From Bacteroidia bacterium (GTDB lineage Bacteria > Bacteroidota > Bacteroidia > B-17B0 > Aurantibacillaceae), in assembly GCA_016787705.1 (NCBI GenBank), contig JAEUTP010000008.1:558001-622000 (forward strand): a stretch of DNA of 64,000 nt, given 5' to 3'. The notes under the pieces were generated by a model that saw only the letters and a list, made by a program, of their open reading frames with translations, was not told where the DNA came from and did not search any database. Positions 32,920 through 41,304 of the stretch are shown piece after piece; position 1 is the first letter of the stretch, and every line of letters starts with the position of its first letter. The position numbers were made by a program, and so were the translations under genes.

Positions 32920-34077
32920 CTAAATTATTTTTTTAGTTAATTTTAATTGATCATTCTCAAAATTTACAAGATTTAATCCCGCATTTTTTCCGGGAATTAA
33001 ACTTCCAAAATCACTCTCTAAATTTAAAGCAGAAGCATTGTTAAAGGTCATCATTTGTAAAATAGTTTCTAAAGAAAATACATTTGAATTTTTAAATATC
33101 ACATTTGCCTCTGCTACAAGATCAAGACTATCATTACTTGCCAGGCTATCCGTGCCAAGACAGAGTGAGTTATGATGTTCTTTAAATAAAGTATAGTTCG
33201 GTAATTTATTCTCGATATATAAATTAGCGTTCGGACAAAAACAGAAAAAGCAATTTTTACCTGCAGCCATTGCTACATCTGCTTGTGTAGAAAACGTATT
33301 GTGCACCAACATTGTTTTTTGATCGTTGAATGTATTGATATACGTTTGTAAACTTGAACATCCCGGCGCTTTGAACCAGGAAATATCGGCCTTTAAAAAA
33401 TCATACAAATCTTTAAAATCATTTTCTTTTCCAAAAAAGAATTTTGTTTCTTCTTCTGTTTCCTGGTTATGAATAGATAGGGGCAAATTATTTTCTTTAT
33501 CAAATTTTGCAAGACGTTCTATTAATTGTAATGAAGTGCTGTAAGGCGCGTGTGGCGCCAAACTTCCTGCTAAACCCATTGATTGTAGCAGCTTATAAAA
33601 CGGAAAGCTAAGATCGAACATCATTTGCTCATTTGCCGGATTTAATCCAAGTATCTCAATAAAAGTATGGTATTTGATTTTTGAGCTTTGTTTTACCTTA
33701 AAGCTATCATCTGCATTACTAATATCACCAACAGCCACAATGCCATTATTCCACATTTGCACATCGGCTTCCATTGCTTTTTCATGAATAATTTCTTTGG
33801 TAAAACCACTCATGCGTTGCATGATAATTTGCTTGCCAAAACCAGGAATGCCCGTGTGCTTTTGAATTTTACCCTTTAAATGACTCAGCTCTAAATGACA
33901 ATGAGCGTTTACAAAACCAGGTGTTATAATACCATCCAGCATTTCTGTCTTCTCCTGTATTTGGAATGAAGCGGCAATTATCTCTTTTAACTTATTTTGG
34001 CTGTCGAGCACCAATACAGAGCCGTGCGCCAAGTATTGCCTGCCATCAAATATTTTATTAGCACTTAAAAATCGCAT
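32920..34077 (-). CDS. Amidohydrolase family deaminase (aminodeoxyfutalosine deaminase-like)
   Basis: 385 residues. The metal motif NAHCHLELSH (H59, H61), an HNQE segment and GTDSLASND (metal Asp) place it in the ATZ/TRZ amidohydrolases. The NAHxHLELS wording is typical of the aminodeoxyfutalosine deaminase / adenosine-type branch, which takes part in the futalosine route to menaquinone, but no other mqn gene is in the window. It is divergent from rlmN. A guanine or chlorohydrolase-like role is possible. Confidence 0.82.
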   Translation of the reverse strand: MRFLSANKIFDGRQYLAHGSVLVLDSQNKLKEIIAASFQIQEKTEMLDGIITPGFVNAHCHLELSHLKGKIQKHTGIPGFGKQIIMQRMSGFTKEIIHEKAMEADVQMWNNGIVAVGDISNADDSFKVKQSSKIKYHTFIEILGLNPANEQMMFDLSFPFYKLLQSMGLAGSLAPHAPYSTSLQLIERLAKFDKENNLPLSIHNQETEEETKFFFGKENDFKDLYDFLKADISWFKAPGCSSLQTYINTFNDQKTMLVHNTFSTQADVAMAAGKNCFFCFCPNANLYIENKLPNYTLFKEHHNSLCLGTDSLASNDSLDLVAEANVIFKNSNVFSLETILQMMTFNNASALNLESDFGSLIPGKNAGLNLVNFENDQLKLTKKII

Positions 34078-34110
34078 CGCATAAAGTTAGTTATTTATAA
34101 GTTTGTATGG

Positions 34111-34118
34111 TATCTTTG
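34111..34118 (+). promoter_or_regulatory. TAnnTTTG -7 box of rlmN
   Basis: TATCTTTG, a perfect match to the -7 box, 12 nt before the rlmN ATG. The -33 element is weak. It predicts a very short 5' leader. Confidence 0.55.
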
Positions 34119-34130
34119 TATCCTTAATTA

Positions 34131-35189
34131 ATGGCAAAAAAAGACATACGTGCTTTATCGGTTGAACAGTTAGCAGATCTTTTTAAAGAGATCAATGAGC
34201 CTGCTTTTAGGGCCAAACAAGTATATGATTGGCTATGGGCAAAAAGTGTTACCAATTTCAACGAAATGTCAAACCTTTCTAAAAATCTGAGAGATTATTT
34301 AAATACAAACTTTGCCATCAATAATGTTCAGATAAGTGAATTGCAAATAAGCTCTGATAAGACCATTAAATGCGCCATGCGCCTGCATGATAATTATGTA
34401 GTAGAAAGTGTATTGATACCTCATCAAACACGTTTTACAGCATGCATTTCATCGCAGGTAGGTTGTAGTTTAACTTGTAAATTTTGCGCAACAGGTAAAT
34501 TAAAACGTATGCGCAATTTAAATGCTGATGAAATTTACGACCAGGTTGTTTTGGTAAAGAATACAGCGATGGAAAAATACAATGCCCCATTAACCAATAT
34601 TGTTTATATGGGCATGGGCGAACCGTTATTAAATTACGCCGAAGTACTAAAATCTGTTGAAAAGATCACAAGCCCTAAAGGCCTTGGTATGGCCGCAAAA
34701 CGCATTACAGTTTCAACCGCAGGTGTTGCCAAGATGATCACTAAACTGGCTGATGATAATGTAAAATTTAATCTTGCCTTATCTTTACACGCGGCTAATG
34801 ACGAAAAACGTAACCACATTATGCCCATTAACGAAACCAACTCGTTAGAAAATTTAGCAGCCTCTTTAATTTACTTTACTGATAAAACAGGTACCCGCCC
34901 AACTTTTGAATACATTGCATTTAAAGACTATAACGATTCAATTAGTGACGCTCAAGAGTTGGTAAATTTTTGCAAGAAAGTAAAAAGTAAAGTAAATATT
35001 ATTGAATATAACCCAATTGATGATGGCGAGTTTAAGCAAACTACAAGAGAGCGTTTAAAGGCTTTTACCGATCATTTGGAAAAAAACGGCATTATTTGCA
35101 ATGTACGTCACAGTCGCGGCAAGGATATTGACGCGGCCTGTGGCCAGTTGGCAAATAAAAATAAGCTGGCAGCAGAACAATTAAAATAA
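34131..35189 (+). CDS. rlmN: 23S rRNA (adenine(2503)-C(2))-methyltransferase
   Basis: 352 residues. The radical SAM cluster is CSLTCKFC (C112, C116, C119) and the C-terminal catalytic Cys is in DIDAACGQL (C337). YMGMGEPLLN and STAGVAKMI are RlmN/Cfr hallmarks. It methylates A2503 of 23S rRNA (and A37 of some tRNAs) in the cytoplasm through a Cys-methyl intermediate. Cfr is a close relative, but length and the chromosomal context fit RlmN. The polyprenyl synthase gene follows after 22 nt. Confidence 0.93.
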   Translation: MAKKDIRALSVEQLADLFKEINEPAFRAKQVYDWLWAKSVTNFNEMSNLSKNLRDYLNTNFAINNVQISELQISSDKTIKCAMRLHDNYVVESVLIPHQTRFTACISSQVGCSLTCKFCATGKLKRMRNLNADEIYDQVVLVKNTAMEKYNAPLTNIVYMGMGEPLLNYAEVLKSVEKITSPKGLGMAAKRITVSTAGVAKMITKLADDNVKFNLALSLHAANDEKRNHIMPINETNSLENLAASLIYFTDKTGTRPTFEYIAFKDYNDSISDAQELVNFCKKVKSKVNIIEYNPIDDGEFKQTTRERLKAFTDHLEKNGIICNVRHSRGKDIDAACGQLANKNKLAAEQLK

Positions 35190-35211
35190 AAAGTTTAAAT
35201 TTAAGACCATT

Positions 35212-36189
35212 GTGTCTAAAGCAATAAACGAAATAAAACAACCGGTAGCAGAACATATGCTGGCCTTTGAAGAAAAGTTCAAAGATGCCATGAAAAGTAC
35301 TGTACCTCTTTTAGACAAAATCACTAATTACATTGTAAAACGAAAAGGAAAACAAATACGCCCGCTATTTGTTTTTTTAAGTGCACAAAATACCGGTACT
35401 ATTAATGAAAGTACTTATCGTGCTGCGGCTTTGATAGAATTACTGCATACGGCTACATTAGTGCATGATGACGTGGTGGATGACAGTAACGAGCGCAGAG
35501 GTTTTTTTAGTGTAAATGCTTTATTTAAAAATAAAGTTGCGGTTTTAATTGGTGACTTTTTATTATCAAAAGGTTTATTGCTTTCGCTAGATAATAATGA
35601 TTTTCATTTGCTAAAAATTGTAAGCAATGCCGTGCGCGAAATGAGCGAGGGGGAATTGCTGCAAATAGAAAAAGCGAGAAGGCTGGATATTTCTGAAGAA
35701 ATTTATTTTGAGATCATCACCAAAAAAACCGCCACCTTAATTGCTGCCTGTTGCGCTGCTGGAACCGCTTCGGTTAATAACGATCAAAAAACAATTGATC
35801 TGGCAAAAGAGTTTGGCACATTAACCGGTATTGCTTTCCAGATAAAAGATGATCTTTTTGATTATGGTAATGATGAACAAATAGGTAAGCCAACAGGCAT
35901 TGATGTAAAAGAGAAAAAAATGACCCTGCCTTTAATTTACGCATTGAATAATTGTACCTGGTTGGAAAAAAGAAAAATCATAAACATTATTAAAAATCAT
36001 AACGAAGAAAGCGAACAGGTAAAAATTGTTATTGATTTTGTAATTGCAAAAGGCGGCATTGCTTATGCTAATAAAATAATGCATGAATACAAAAACAAAG
36101 CTTTAAGTGTTTTAGCAAATTTACCAAAGAATGCTGCGCGTGATAGTTTAGAACGATTGCTTATTTATGCTATTGAACGAAAAAACTAA
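35212..36189 (+). CDS. Polyprenyl diphosphate synthase
   Basis: 325 residues from GTG at 35212. The first Asp-rich motif is DDVVDD (86-91) within LVHDDVVDDSNERRG and the second is QIKDDLFDYG; GKQIRPLFVFLSA is the substrate-binding segment. It belongs to the trans-prenyltransferases and elongates allylic diphosphates with isopentenyl diphosphate, here most likely to the menaquinone side-chain length. It lies after rlmN by 22 nt and before a MORN-type lipoprotein gene by 11 nt. Confidence 0.9.
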   Translation: MSKAINEIKQPVAEHMLAFEEKFKDAMKSTVPLLDKITNYIVKRKGKQIRPLFVFLSAQNTGTINESTYRAAALIELLHTATLVHDDVVDDSNERRGFFSVNALFKNKVAVLIGDFLLSKGLLLSLDNNDFHLLKIVSNAVREMSEGELLQIEKARRLDISEEIYFEIITKKTATLIAACCAAGTASVNNDQKTIDLAKEFGTLTGIAFQIKDDLFDYGNDEQIGKPTGIDVKEKKMTLPLIYALNNCTWLEKRKIINIIKNHNEESEQVKIVIDFVIAKGGIAYANKIMHEYKNKALSVLANLPKNAARDSLERLLIYAIERKN

Positions 36190-36200
36190 TATTTAATGAC

Positions 36201-36698
36201 ATGAAAAATATAGTTCTTATAATTTTATCTGTTTTAATTTTTACTTCCTGCAATACAACTGAAGTACAGAATACTGAAGTTAACAAACAAGTTAACGATT
36301 CTATCTCAAAAGTGCAGCAAAAAAGAGTAGTTGATTCTTTAAAATCAAAAAACCCTTTATTAATTATGCCTCCAGATAGTAATTATACAGGTGAGTATAT
36401 TGATAAGTATAATACCGGTATCATTAAGTTTAAAGGTACTTATCGTTTTGGTAAAAAGCACGGGCAATGGATGTCGTTTTACCCAAATGGTTTAGCCTGG
36501 AGTGAGTTGCATTTTGATAAAGGTCTTCGTCATGGCCCAAACCTCACTTATTTTGAAAATGGGAAATTACGATACAGTGGCGCATATAAAAATGATGTGC
36601 GTGATAGTGTTTGGTTGTATTACGATTCAACAGGGGTTGCTCTTGAAAAAGTTTTGTTTAAGGATGATAAGGTGGTAAAGAAATTACCTTTAAAGTAA
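36201..36698 (+). CDS. MORN-repeat (YwqK-like) lipoprotein
   Basis: 165 residues. The lipobox is LIFTSC. The second half has MORN-type repeats: GKKHGQWMSFYPNG, GLRHGPNLTYFENG and a third YSGAYKNDVRDSVW unit. These YwqK-like proteins are labelled antitoxin in some databases, but in this phylum they are abundant lipoproteins without a proven partner. It lies 11 nt after the polyprenyl synthase gene and is convergent with fabH (1 nt apart). No toxin gene is adjacent. Confidence 0.78.
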   Translation: MKNIVLIILSVLIFTSCNTTEVQNTEVNKQVNDSISKVQQKRVVDSLKSKNPLLIMPPDSNYTGEYIDKYNTGIIKFKGTYRFGKKHGQWMSFYPNGLAWSELHFDKGLRHGPNLTYFENGKLRYSGAYKNDVRDSVWLYYDSTGVALEKVLFKDDKVVKKLPLK

Positions 36699-36699
36699 T

Positions 36700-37704
36700 T
36701 TACTTTCCGGTTTTACTACCGTCATAAGCCCACTTAAGGTAAACAGAGCCCCAGGTAAAGCCGCCGCCAAATGCAGCTAAAATAATGGTATCACCTTTTT
36801 TAAGCTGTTTTTCATAATCCCATAATAAAAGCGGTATAGTGCCGGCCGTTGTGTTGCCATAACGCTCAATGTTCATCATTACTTTATCTGAACCAACACC
36901 CATGCGTTGTGCAGTAGCATCAATAATACGTTTATTGGCCTGGTGAGCAGCTAACCATGCAACATCTTTATCGGTAAGGTTGTTTTTCTCCATTATTTTT
37001 GCACTTACCTCTGCCATATTATATACGGCATGTTTAAAAACTGCCTGACCTTCCTGGTAAACATAGTGCATTTTATTATCAACTGTTTCGTGGCTTGCCG
37101 GGCGCAAAGATCCGCCAGCCTTCATATGCAAATGCGTGCAACCGTTACCATCCGAATGTAAAATAAAATCTTTTATACCAACATCTTCGTTTGTAGGCTC
37201 TAATAAAACTGCTCCAGCCCCATCACCAAATATTACACATGTTGTTCTGTCGGTATAATCAATAATGCGGCTCATCATATCTGCACCAACAACCACTACT
37301 TTTTTATAACGGCCTGTTTCGATAAACTGCGAACCTGTTGTAAGCGCATAAATAAAACCAGAACATGCAGCGCCAAGATCAAAGCTCCATGCATTTTTTG
37401 CACCTACTTTTGCTGCAATAATATTTGCTGTGGCCGGAAAAACCATATCAGGCGTTACTGTACCACATAGTAAAAGATCAATTTCAGAAGGATCTATGCC
37501 GCGTTTTTTACACAACAATTTCACGGCTTCTGCTCCCATGTCGGAAGTAGCTTTATTAGGGTTGTTCTCTAAATGACGTTGTTTAATACCTGTGCGGGTT
37601 GTTATCCATTCATCAGTCGTATCAATTATTTTTTCCAGGTCGGCATTGGTTACAATGTTGTTTGGTAAAAATCCGGCTACTGCTGTTATGGCGGCTCTGA
37701 TCAT
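36700..37704 (-). CDS. fabH: Beta-ketoacyl-ACP synthase III
   Basis: 334 residues. Catalytic Cys114 in GAACSGF, the His segment AAHQANKRI and the Asn segment YGNTTAGTIP make the complete Cys-His-Asn triad; TTRTGIKQRH near the N-terminus is typical. It condenses acetyl- or branched-CoA with malonyl-ACP to start fatty acid synthesis. It abuts plsX (adjacent bases), the classical plsX-fabH pair. The accessory cofactor genes accB/accC do not follow. Confidence 0.94.
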   Translation of the reverse strand: MIRAAITAVAGFLPNNIVTNADLEKIIDTTDEWITTRTGIKQRHLENNPNKATSDMGAEAVKLLCKKRGIDPSEIDLLLCGTVTPDMVFPATANIIAAKVGAKNAWSFDLGAACSGFIYALTTGSQFIETGRYKKVVVVGADMMSRIIDYTDRTTCVIFGDGAGAVLLEPTNEDVGIKDFILHSDGNGCTHLHMKAGGSLRPASHETVDNKMHYVYQEGQAVFKHAVYNMAEVSAKIMEKNNLTDKDVAWLAAHQANKRIIDATAQRMGVGSDKVMMNIERYGNTTAGTIPLLLWDYEKQLKKGDTIILAAFGGGFTWGSVYLKWAYDGSKTGK

Positions 37705-38643
37705 TTATTGAAATGTTTGTTGTATTTTTTCGGTTAACTTTACATCTACAAGATCTTTTGCTAGTATTAAAGAATTCTTAAAAGCTAAAGGGCTTGAAAT
37801 GCCATGACAAATAATTACGTTGGAATTGATTCCTAATATCGGTGTTCCGCCATATAATTCATAATTAAATTTATCAAAATACTCGTGTGATATTTTTAAT
37901 TTTTTAGTTACAGTATAAAATGCTTCTGCCATTTTTAGTACTACATTTCCTACAAAGCCTTCACAAACAACAACATCTGCCATATCTTTAAAAATATCGC
38001 CGCCTTCAATGTTTCCAATAAAATTAAAGTCTTTAGAATCTTTCATTAAAGAATGAGTTGCCTGCGAAACTAAATTTCCCTTCTCAGGTTCTTCGCCAAT
38101 GTTTAACAAGCCTACTCTTGGATTATTTACCTTGTATATTTCTTTTGCAAGAATAGAACCTAAGATACCGAATTGATACAATACATCAGGTTTACAGTCT
38201 GCATTGGTACCAACATCCAGTATCAATCCAAAACCGCCACCCTCTTTTGGCATAATTGAAGTGATGCACGGACGAATAACGCCCGGAACAGCTTTTACTG
38301 TAAACATTGAGCCTACCAGCATTGCACCGGTATTACCGGCACTTATGAACGCATCTAACTGTGCTTCTTTTAATAATTTAAAGCCCAAGTTAATAGTGCT
38401 GTTAGGTTTTTGAGAAAAAGCTTTTGTAGGATGCTCTCCCATTTCAATCACTTCGGTTGTATGAACGTAATCAAAAGCATCAACATCTACATTATGCTTT
38501 TTAAAATAGTCTTTAGCAGCATTGCTATCGCCAATTAGAACAATTCTTGCATGGGAAGGAAGTTCTTTTACTGCTAAAATAGCCCCATCCAAACAATTAT
38601 TTGGAGCAAAATCACCACCTAAAATATCAAAGCCAATTTTCAT
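37705..38643 (-). CDS. plsX: Phosphate acyltransferase PlsX
   Basis: 312 residues. The N-terminal IGFDILGGDFAPNNCLDGA and the FISAGNTGAMLVGS, GLNIGEEPEKGN and GFVGNVVLKMAE blocks are PlsX hallmarks. It makes acyl-phosphate from acyl-ACP for phospholipid synthesis at the membrane surface. It immediately precedes fabH, and rpmF and yceD lie upstream but are separated by a sensor kinase gene and a terminator, unlike the usual continuous arrangement. Confidence 0.93.
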   Translation of the reverse strand: MKIGFDILGGDFAPNNCLDGAILAVKELPSHARIVLIGDSNAAKDYFKKHNVDVDAFDYVHTTEVIEMGEHPTKAFSQKPNSTINLGFKLLKEAQLDAFISAGNTGAMLVGSMFTVKAVPGVIRPCITSIMPKEGGGFGLILDVGTNADCKPDVLYQFGILGSILAKEIYKVNNPRVGLLNIGEEPEKGNLVSQATHSLMKDSKDFNFIGNIEGGDIFKDMADVVVCEGFVGNVVLKMAEAFYTVTKKLKISHEYFDKFNYELYGGTPILGINSNVIICHGISSPLAFKNSLILAKDLVDVKLTEKIQQTFQ

Positions 38644-38736
38644 ATAAATTATATCGTCAAATCGAATTTTAACAAACTACAATAATACAATTTATATGCT
38701 TAAAATTAGCTGAAATAACATGATTTATTTATGAAT

Positions 38737-39990
38737 TTAATTGTTGGGAAAATTAATTTCAATTTTGGCGCCGTTACTATTGGAAAAATGTACCTTTCCA
38801 TCTATTTGTTCGGTTAATGACCGTATTAAAACAATACCTAAAGAACTGGTTTCCAAATCACTATTAAAATCTTTATTAAAGCCTGTACCCGAGTCTTTTA
38901 CAGTTAGCAAAACCCTGTTACTGCTGTTTTTAATGCTTACCGAAAATTGTTTATCCACAGTGCTATCGTGATTAAGGCCATATTTAATGCTATTTGTGAC
39001 AATTTCGTTTAAAATAAGCCCTAAAGGTATACATGTGTTTATAGACAGATTAATGGTCTCATATTCTTCTTTGATTTTTACTTCTTCTGAAAGATTATAA
39101 GAATTAAAAAGTTCGTTTATTAATTCGGATGAATAGTTGCCAAAATTGATGGTCTTAAAATCAGGGTTTTTAAAAAGCATTTTATGCACAAGTGCCATGC
39201 TCATAATCCTGTCTTTTGTTTCGCTTATTATTTGTTTTGCTTCTCTATTATCAACAGCATCTTCCTGTAAATTTAAAAGGCCCGAAATAATAGCTAAATT
39301 ATTTTTTACGCGGTGGTGCAATTCGGCAAGTAATACTTCTTTTTCTTTTAAAGAAATGTTTACTGCTTCTTTTGTTTTTTTAATATCATCTATCTGCTGA
39401 AGGATTTCATTGTTTTGATTAAATATGGTTTTGTTCAATAAAAAAGTGAGTAAACCTGTTAGAATTATAGATAAAAAAACATCGTAATACCAAAGCACTT
39501 GTATCTGCTCTGTATCAAGGGATGTAACACGCCATTGCGGAATATCAACCACAAAGTTTAATGTAAAAGATAAAACACATGCTAAAAAATGGAATACAGA
39601 ACTTCTATCTATACGTGATGGATTATTTAATAATACAATGCTCACTAATACGGGAAAATAAAATAAATACGCACCGGTTTCAGCGGGGTAATATTTACAG
39701 ATAAAAAATAGCGCGCAGTTAACATTAACAGTAAATAAGGCAAAAGAGATATCTACATGTTGCCTATAGCTTAAATAAATGGACACTGCGGCAATGGCCA
39801 TAAACGTAAATTCTATTAGGATGGGAAAATCGGCTTTTATGAAAAACCAGTTGGTAAGACCGATCAATAAAAAAGAGATAACTACAATGTTTAACAGGTT
39901 AACGCTTTTTATACGCCGTTTATCATGAAAGGATTGATCATCCTGCACCCCAAAATTTAGTATCTGAAAAAAGAGTGCCTTTAAATTCAT
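38737..39990 (-). CDS. Membrane sensor histidine kinase, HisKA_2/HWE-like
   Basis: 417 residues. About six membrane segments occupy residues 30-190, without a periplasmic sensor domain. The DHp motif LLAELHHRVKNN (H225/H226) is the HisKA_2 type, and an HATPase_c domain with NEIVTNSIKYG (N box), DSGTGF (G1) and SSLGIVLIRSL follows. No response regulator is adjacent, so it is an orphan in the window. It lies between rpmF/yceD and plsX and has the terminator at 40026-40055 upstream, so it is probably transcribed separately. The signal is unknown. Confidence 0.88.
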   Translation of the reverse strand: MNLKALFFQILNFGVQDDQSFHDKRRIKSVNLLNIVVISFLLIGLTNWFFIKADFPILIEFTFMAIAAVSIYLSYRQHVDISFALFTVNVNCALFFICKYYPAETGAYLFYFPVLVSIVLLNNPSRIDRSSVFHFLACVLSFTLNFVVDIPQWRVTSLDTEQIQVLWYYDVFLSIILTGLLTFLLNKTIFNQNNEILQQIDDIKKTKEAVNISLKEKEVLLAELHHRVKNNLAIISGLLNLQEDAVDNREAKQIISETKDRIMSMALVHKMLFKNPDFKTINFGNYSSELINELFNSYNLSEEVKIKEEYETINLSINTCIPLGLILNEIVTNSIKYGLNHDSTVDKQFSVSIKNSSNRVLLTVKDSGTGFNKDFNSDLETSSLGIVLIRSLTEQIDGKVHFSNSNGAKIEINFPNN

Positions 39991-40025
39991 GACAGGAATT
40001 ATAAATTAGAATACGGTAAAAATAT

Positions 40026-40055
40026 AAAAAGCAGGTAAATATATACCTGCTTTTT
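40026..40055 (-). terminator. Terminator after rpmF
   Basis: AAAAAGCAGGTA pairs with TACCTGCTTTTT across a 6-nt loop. It lies between rpmF and the kinase gene, so the yceD-rpmF unit is closed here. Confidence 0.85.
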
Positions 40056-40080
40056 ATAAAAATATGATAGAGTGTTATAA

Positions 40081-40263
40081 TTATGCTTTTTCCATAACCA
40101 CTTTACCTTTATAGTAAAGTTTACCTTCAAACCAATGTGCGCGGTGCATTAAATGCGCCTCGCCTGTGGTTGAATCTTTTGAGATTGTCATAGCAGTTGC
40201 TTTGTATGTTGCACGACGTGAGTCTCTGCGTGAACGGGATAATTTTCGTTTTGGATTTGGCAT
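40081..40263 (-). CDS. rpmF: 50S ribosomal protein L32
   Basis: 60 residues, [20 protein letters not shown] with the C-terminal EAHLMHRAH and LYYKGKVV: the L32 family. It binds 23S rRNA near the peptide exit tunnel. It follows yceD by 11 nt, the conserved pairing that supports the assignment. The Cys residues of zinc-binding L32 are absent, so this is the zinc-independent form. Confidence 0.95.
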   Translation of the reverse strand: MPNPKRKLSRSRRDSRRATYKATAMTISKDSTTGEAHLMHRAHWFEGKLYYKGKVVMEKA

Positions 40264-40274
40264 GATTTCTTATT

Positions 40275-40814
40275 TTAATTTTTGTTGCTCTTTTTTAATT
40301 TATTTAATTGTTCCCACATAGGGTTATTTTTGTTTTCTTCTTCTTCATCTGAAGGGGAAACTAAACTATCCAGCTTATCCTTTGTTTCGTAATCACATAC
40401 AAACTCTTCTTCATCAAGTTCGCAGGGTACACGGCGTGCCGGAATAGCCAAAATAATATATTCATATAAATAGTGAGAGATATCAAATTGTTCGTCTCCT
40501 TGTTCAATTACAAGTATCTCGTCATTGCTTTCTTCAGGATTTCCAAACTTAATTACAAGTTCTTCTTCTCCTTCTATTGGAAAATCAAATCCTTTTAAAC
40601 ACCTGTCGCAATCAAGCTTTACAGTACCTTCAAACTCAAAACGCATTTGTAATAAATGATTTTGTTTTGTAAGTATTGCTGTAACGTCAATCTCGCCACT
40701 TTGTACTTCACTATTTTCAATTTTACTAAAGAACGTGTCGTTTACTTTAAACTCGTATTCATGTAAACCTAAGGGCAATCCTCCAAACTGTATTACGTAC
40801 TCACTCTTACCCAT
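40275..40814 (-). CDS. YceD/DUF177 family protein
   Basis: 179 residues from ATG at 40814. The longer frame would begin at a TTG inside the -7 promoter box, so it is not used. The hallmarks CDRCLKGFDFPIEGEEE and RVPCELDEEEF are DUF177. The family is linked to 23S rRNA accumulation and, in plants and E. coli, to large-subunit assembly. It is followed by rpmF, the standard neighbour. Four Cys (CDRC and ...CELDEEEFVC) could bind a metal. Confidence 0.9.
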   Translation of the reverse strand: MGKSEYVIQFGGLPLGLHEYEFKVNDTFFSKIENSEVQSGEIDVTAILTKQNHLLQMRFEFEGTVKLDCDRCLKGFDFPIEGEEELVIKFGNPEESNDEILVIEQGDEQFDISHYLYEYIILAIPARRVPCELDEEEFVCDYETKDKLDSLVSPSDEEEENKNNPMWEQLNKLKKSNKN

Positions 40815-40835
40815 ACCTCTCTTTAAAAAGGACTG

Positions 40836-40865
40836 CAAATATAGGTTTTTTGTTTGATATTCAAA
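40836..40865 (-). promoter_or_regulatory. yceD-rpmF promoter
   Basis: Minus strand TTTG (40865-40862), 18-nt spacer, TATATTTG (40843-40836). This is a near-perfect Bacteroidota -33/-7 pair. The ATG at 40814 is 21 nt downstream. Confidence 0.8.
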
Positions 40866-40930
40866 ACTTTATTAACAATAAATTATGGCAAAAACGCCAC
40901 ATTTTGCTCAATTTTTAACCTCTAAAAATA

Positions 40931-40963
40931 AAAAAGCTGTTTGGGTATACCAAACAGCTTTTT
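40931..40963 (-). terminator. Terminator after rpmH
   Basis: AAAAAGCTGTTTGG pairs with CCAAACAGCTTTTT across a short loop (GTATA). It lies 23 nt past the rpmH stop on the minus strand. Confidence 0.88.
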
Positions 40964-40985
40964 CAAATATTGAAAGAAAAACAGC

Positions 40986-41141
40986 TTACTTATGAGTTTT
41001 TTCGCTGCTAACAGTCAGTTTTTTACGTCCGCGAGAACGTCTTGCTGCTAATACACGGCGACCGTTTGCTGATGCCATGCGCTCTCTGAATCCATGTTTG
41101 TTTTTTCTTTTACGTTGCGATGGTTGAAAGGTCCTTTTCAT
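40986..41141 (-). CDS. rpmH: 50S ribosomal protein L34
   Basis: 51 residues, ATG at 41141 and TAA at 40988-40986. The sequence [34 protein letters not shown] and RGRKKLTVS is L34, slightly longer at the C-terminus (SSEKTHK). It is a basic large-subunit protein. In most bacteria it is paired with rnpA near dnaA; here neither is adjacent, and the gene stands alone between a promoter and a terminator. Confidence 0.96.
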   Translation of the reverse strand: MKRTFQPSQRKRKNKHGFRERMASANGRRVLAARRSRGRKKLTVSSEKTHK

Positions 41142-41183
41142 GATATTAAATATTTATTGTTATTTACTTTTAAAAATGGATTG

Positions 41184-41214
41184 CAAATATAGAGGTAATT
41201 TTTGTTCCGGCAAA
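41184..41214 (-). promoter_or_regulatory. rpmH promoter
   Basis: Minus strand TTTG (41214-41211), 19-nt spacer, TATATTTG (41191-41184). This is a perfect Bacteroidota promoter, about 42 nt ahead of the ATG. Confidence 0.85.
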
Positions 41215-41304
41215 CTTTTATTTAAAAAATGCCCGCTTTTTAGTCTCTTTAATTACAATTTAATGACAAGATAAGCCATTTTAAGCATTAATTTTACAGT
41301 TTTT

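Noticed and set aside
36201..36698. Toxin-antitoxin pair suggested by the YwqK-like protein
   Set aside because: The protein is a lipoprotein with MORN-type repeats and no toxin gene is adjacent.
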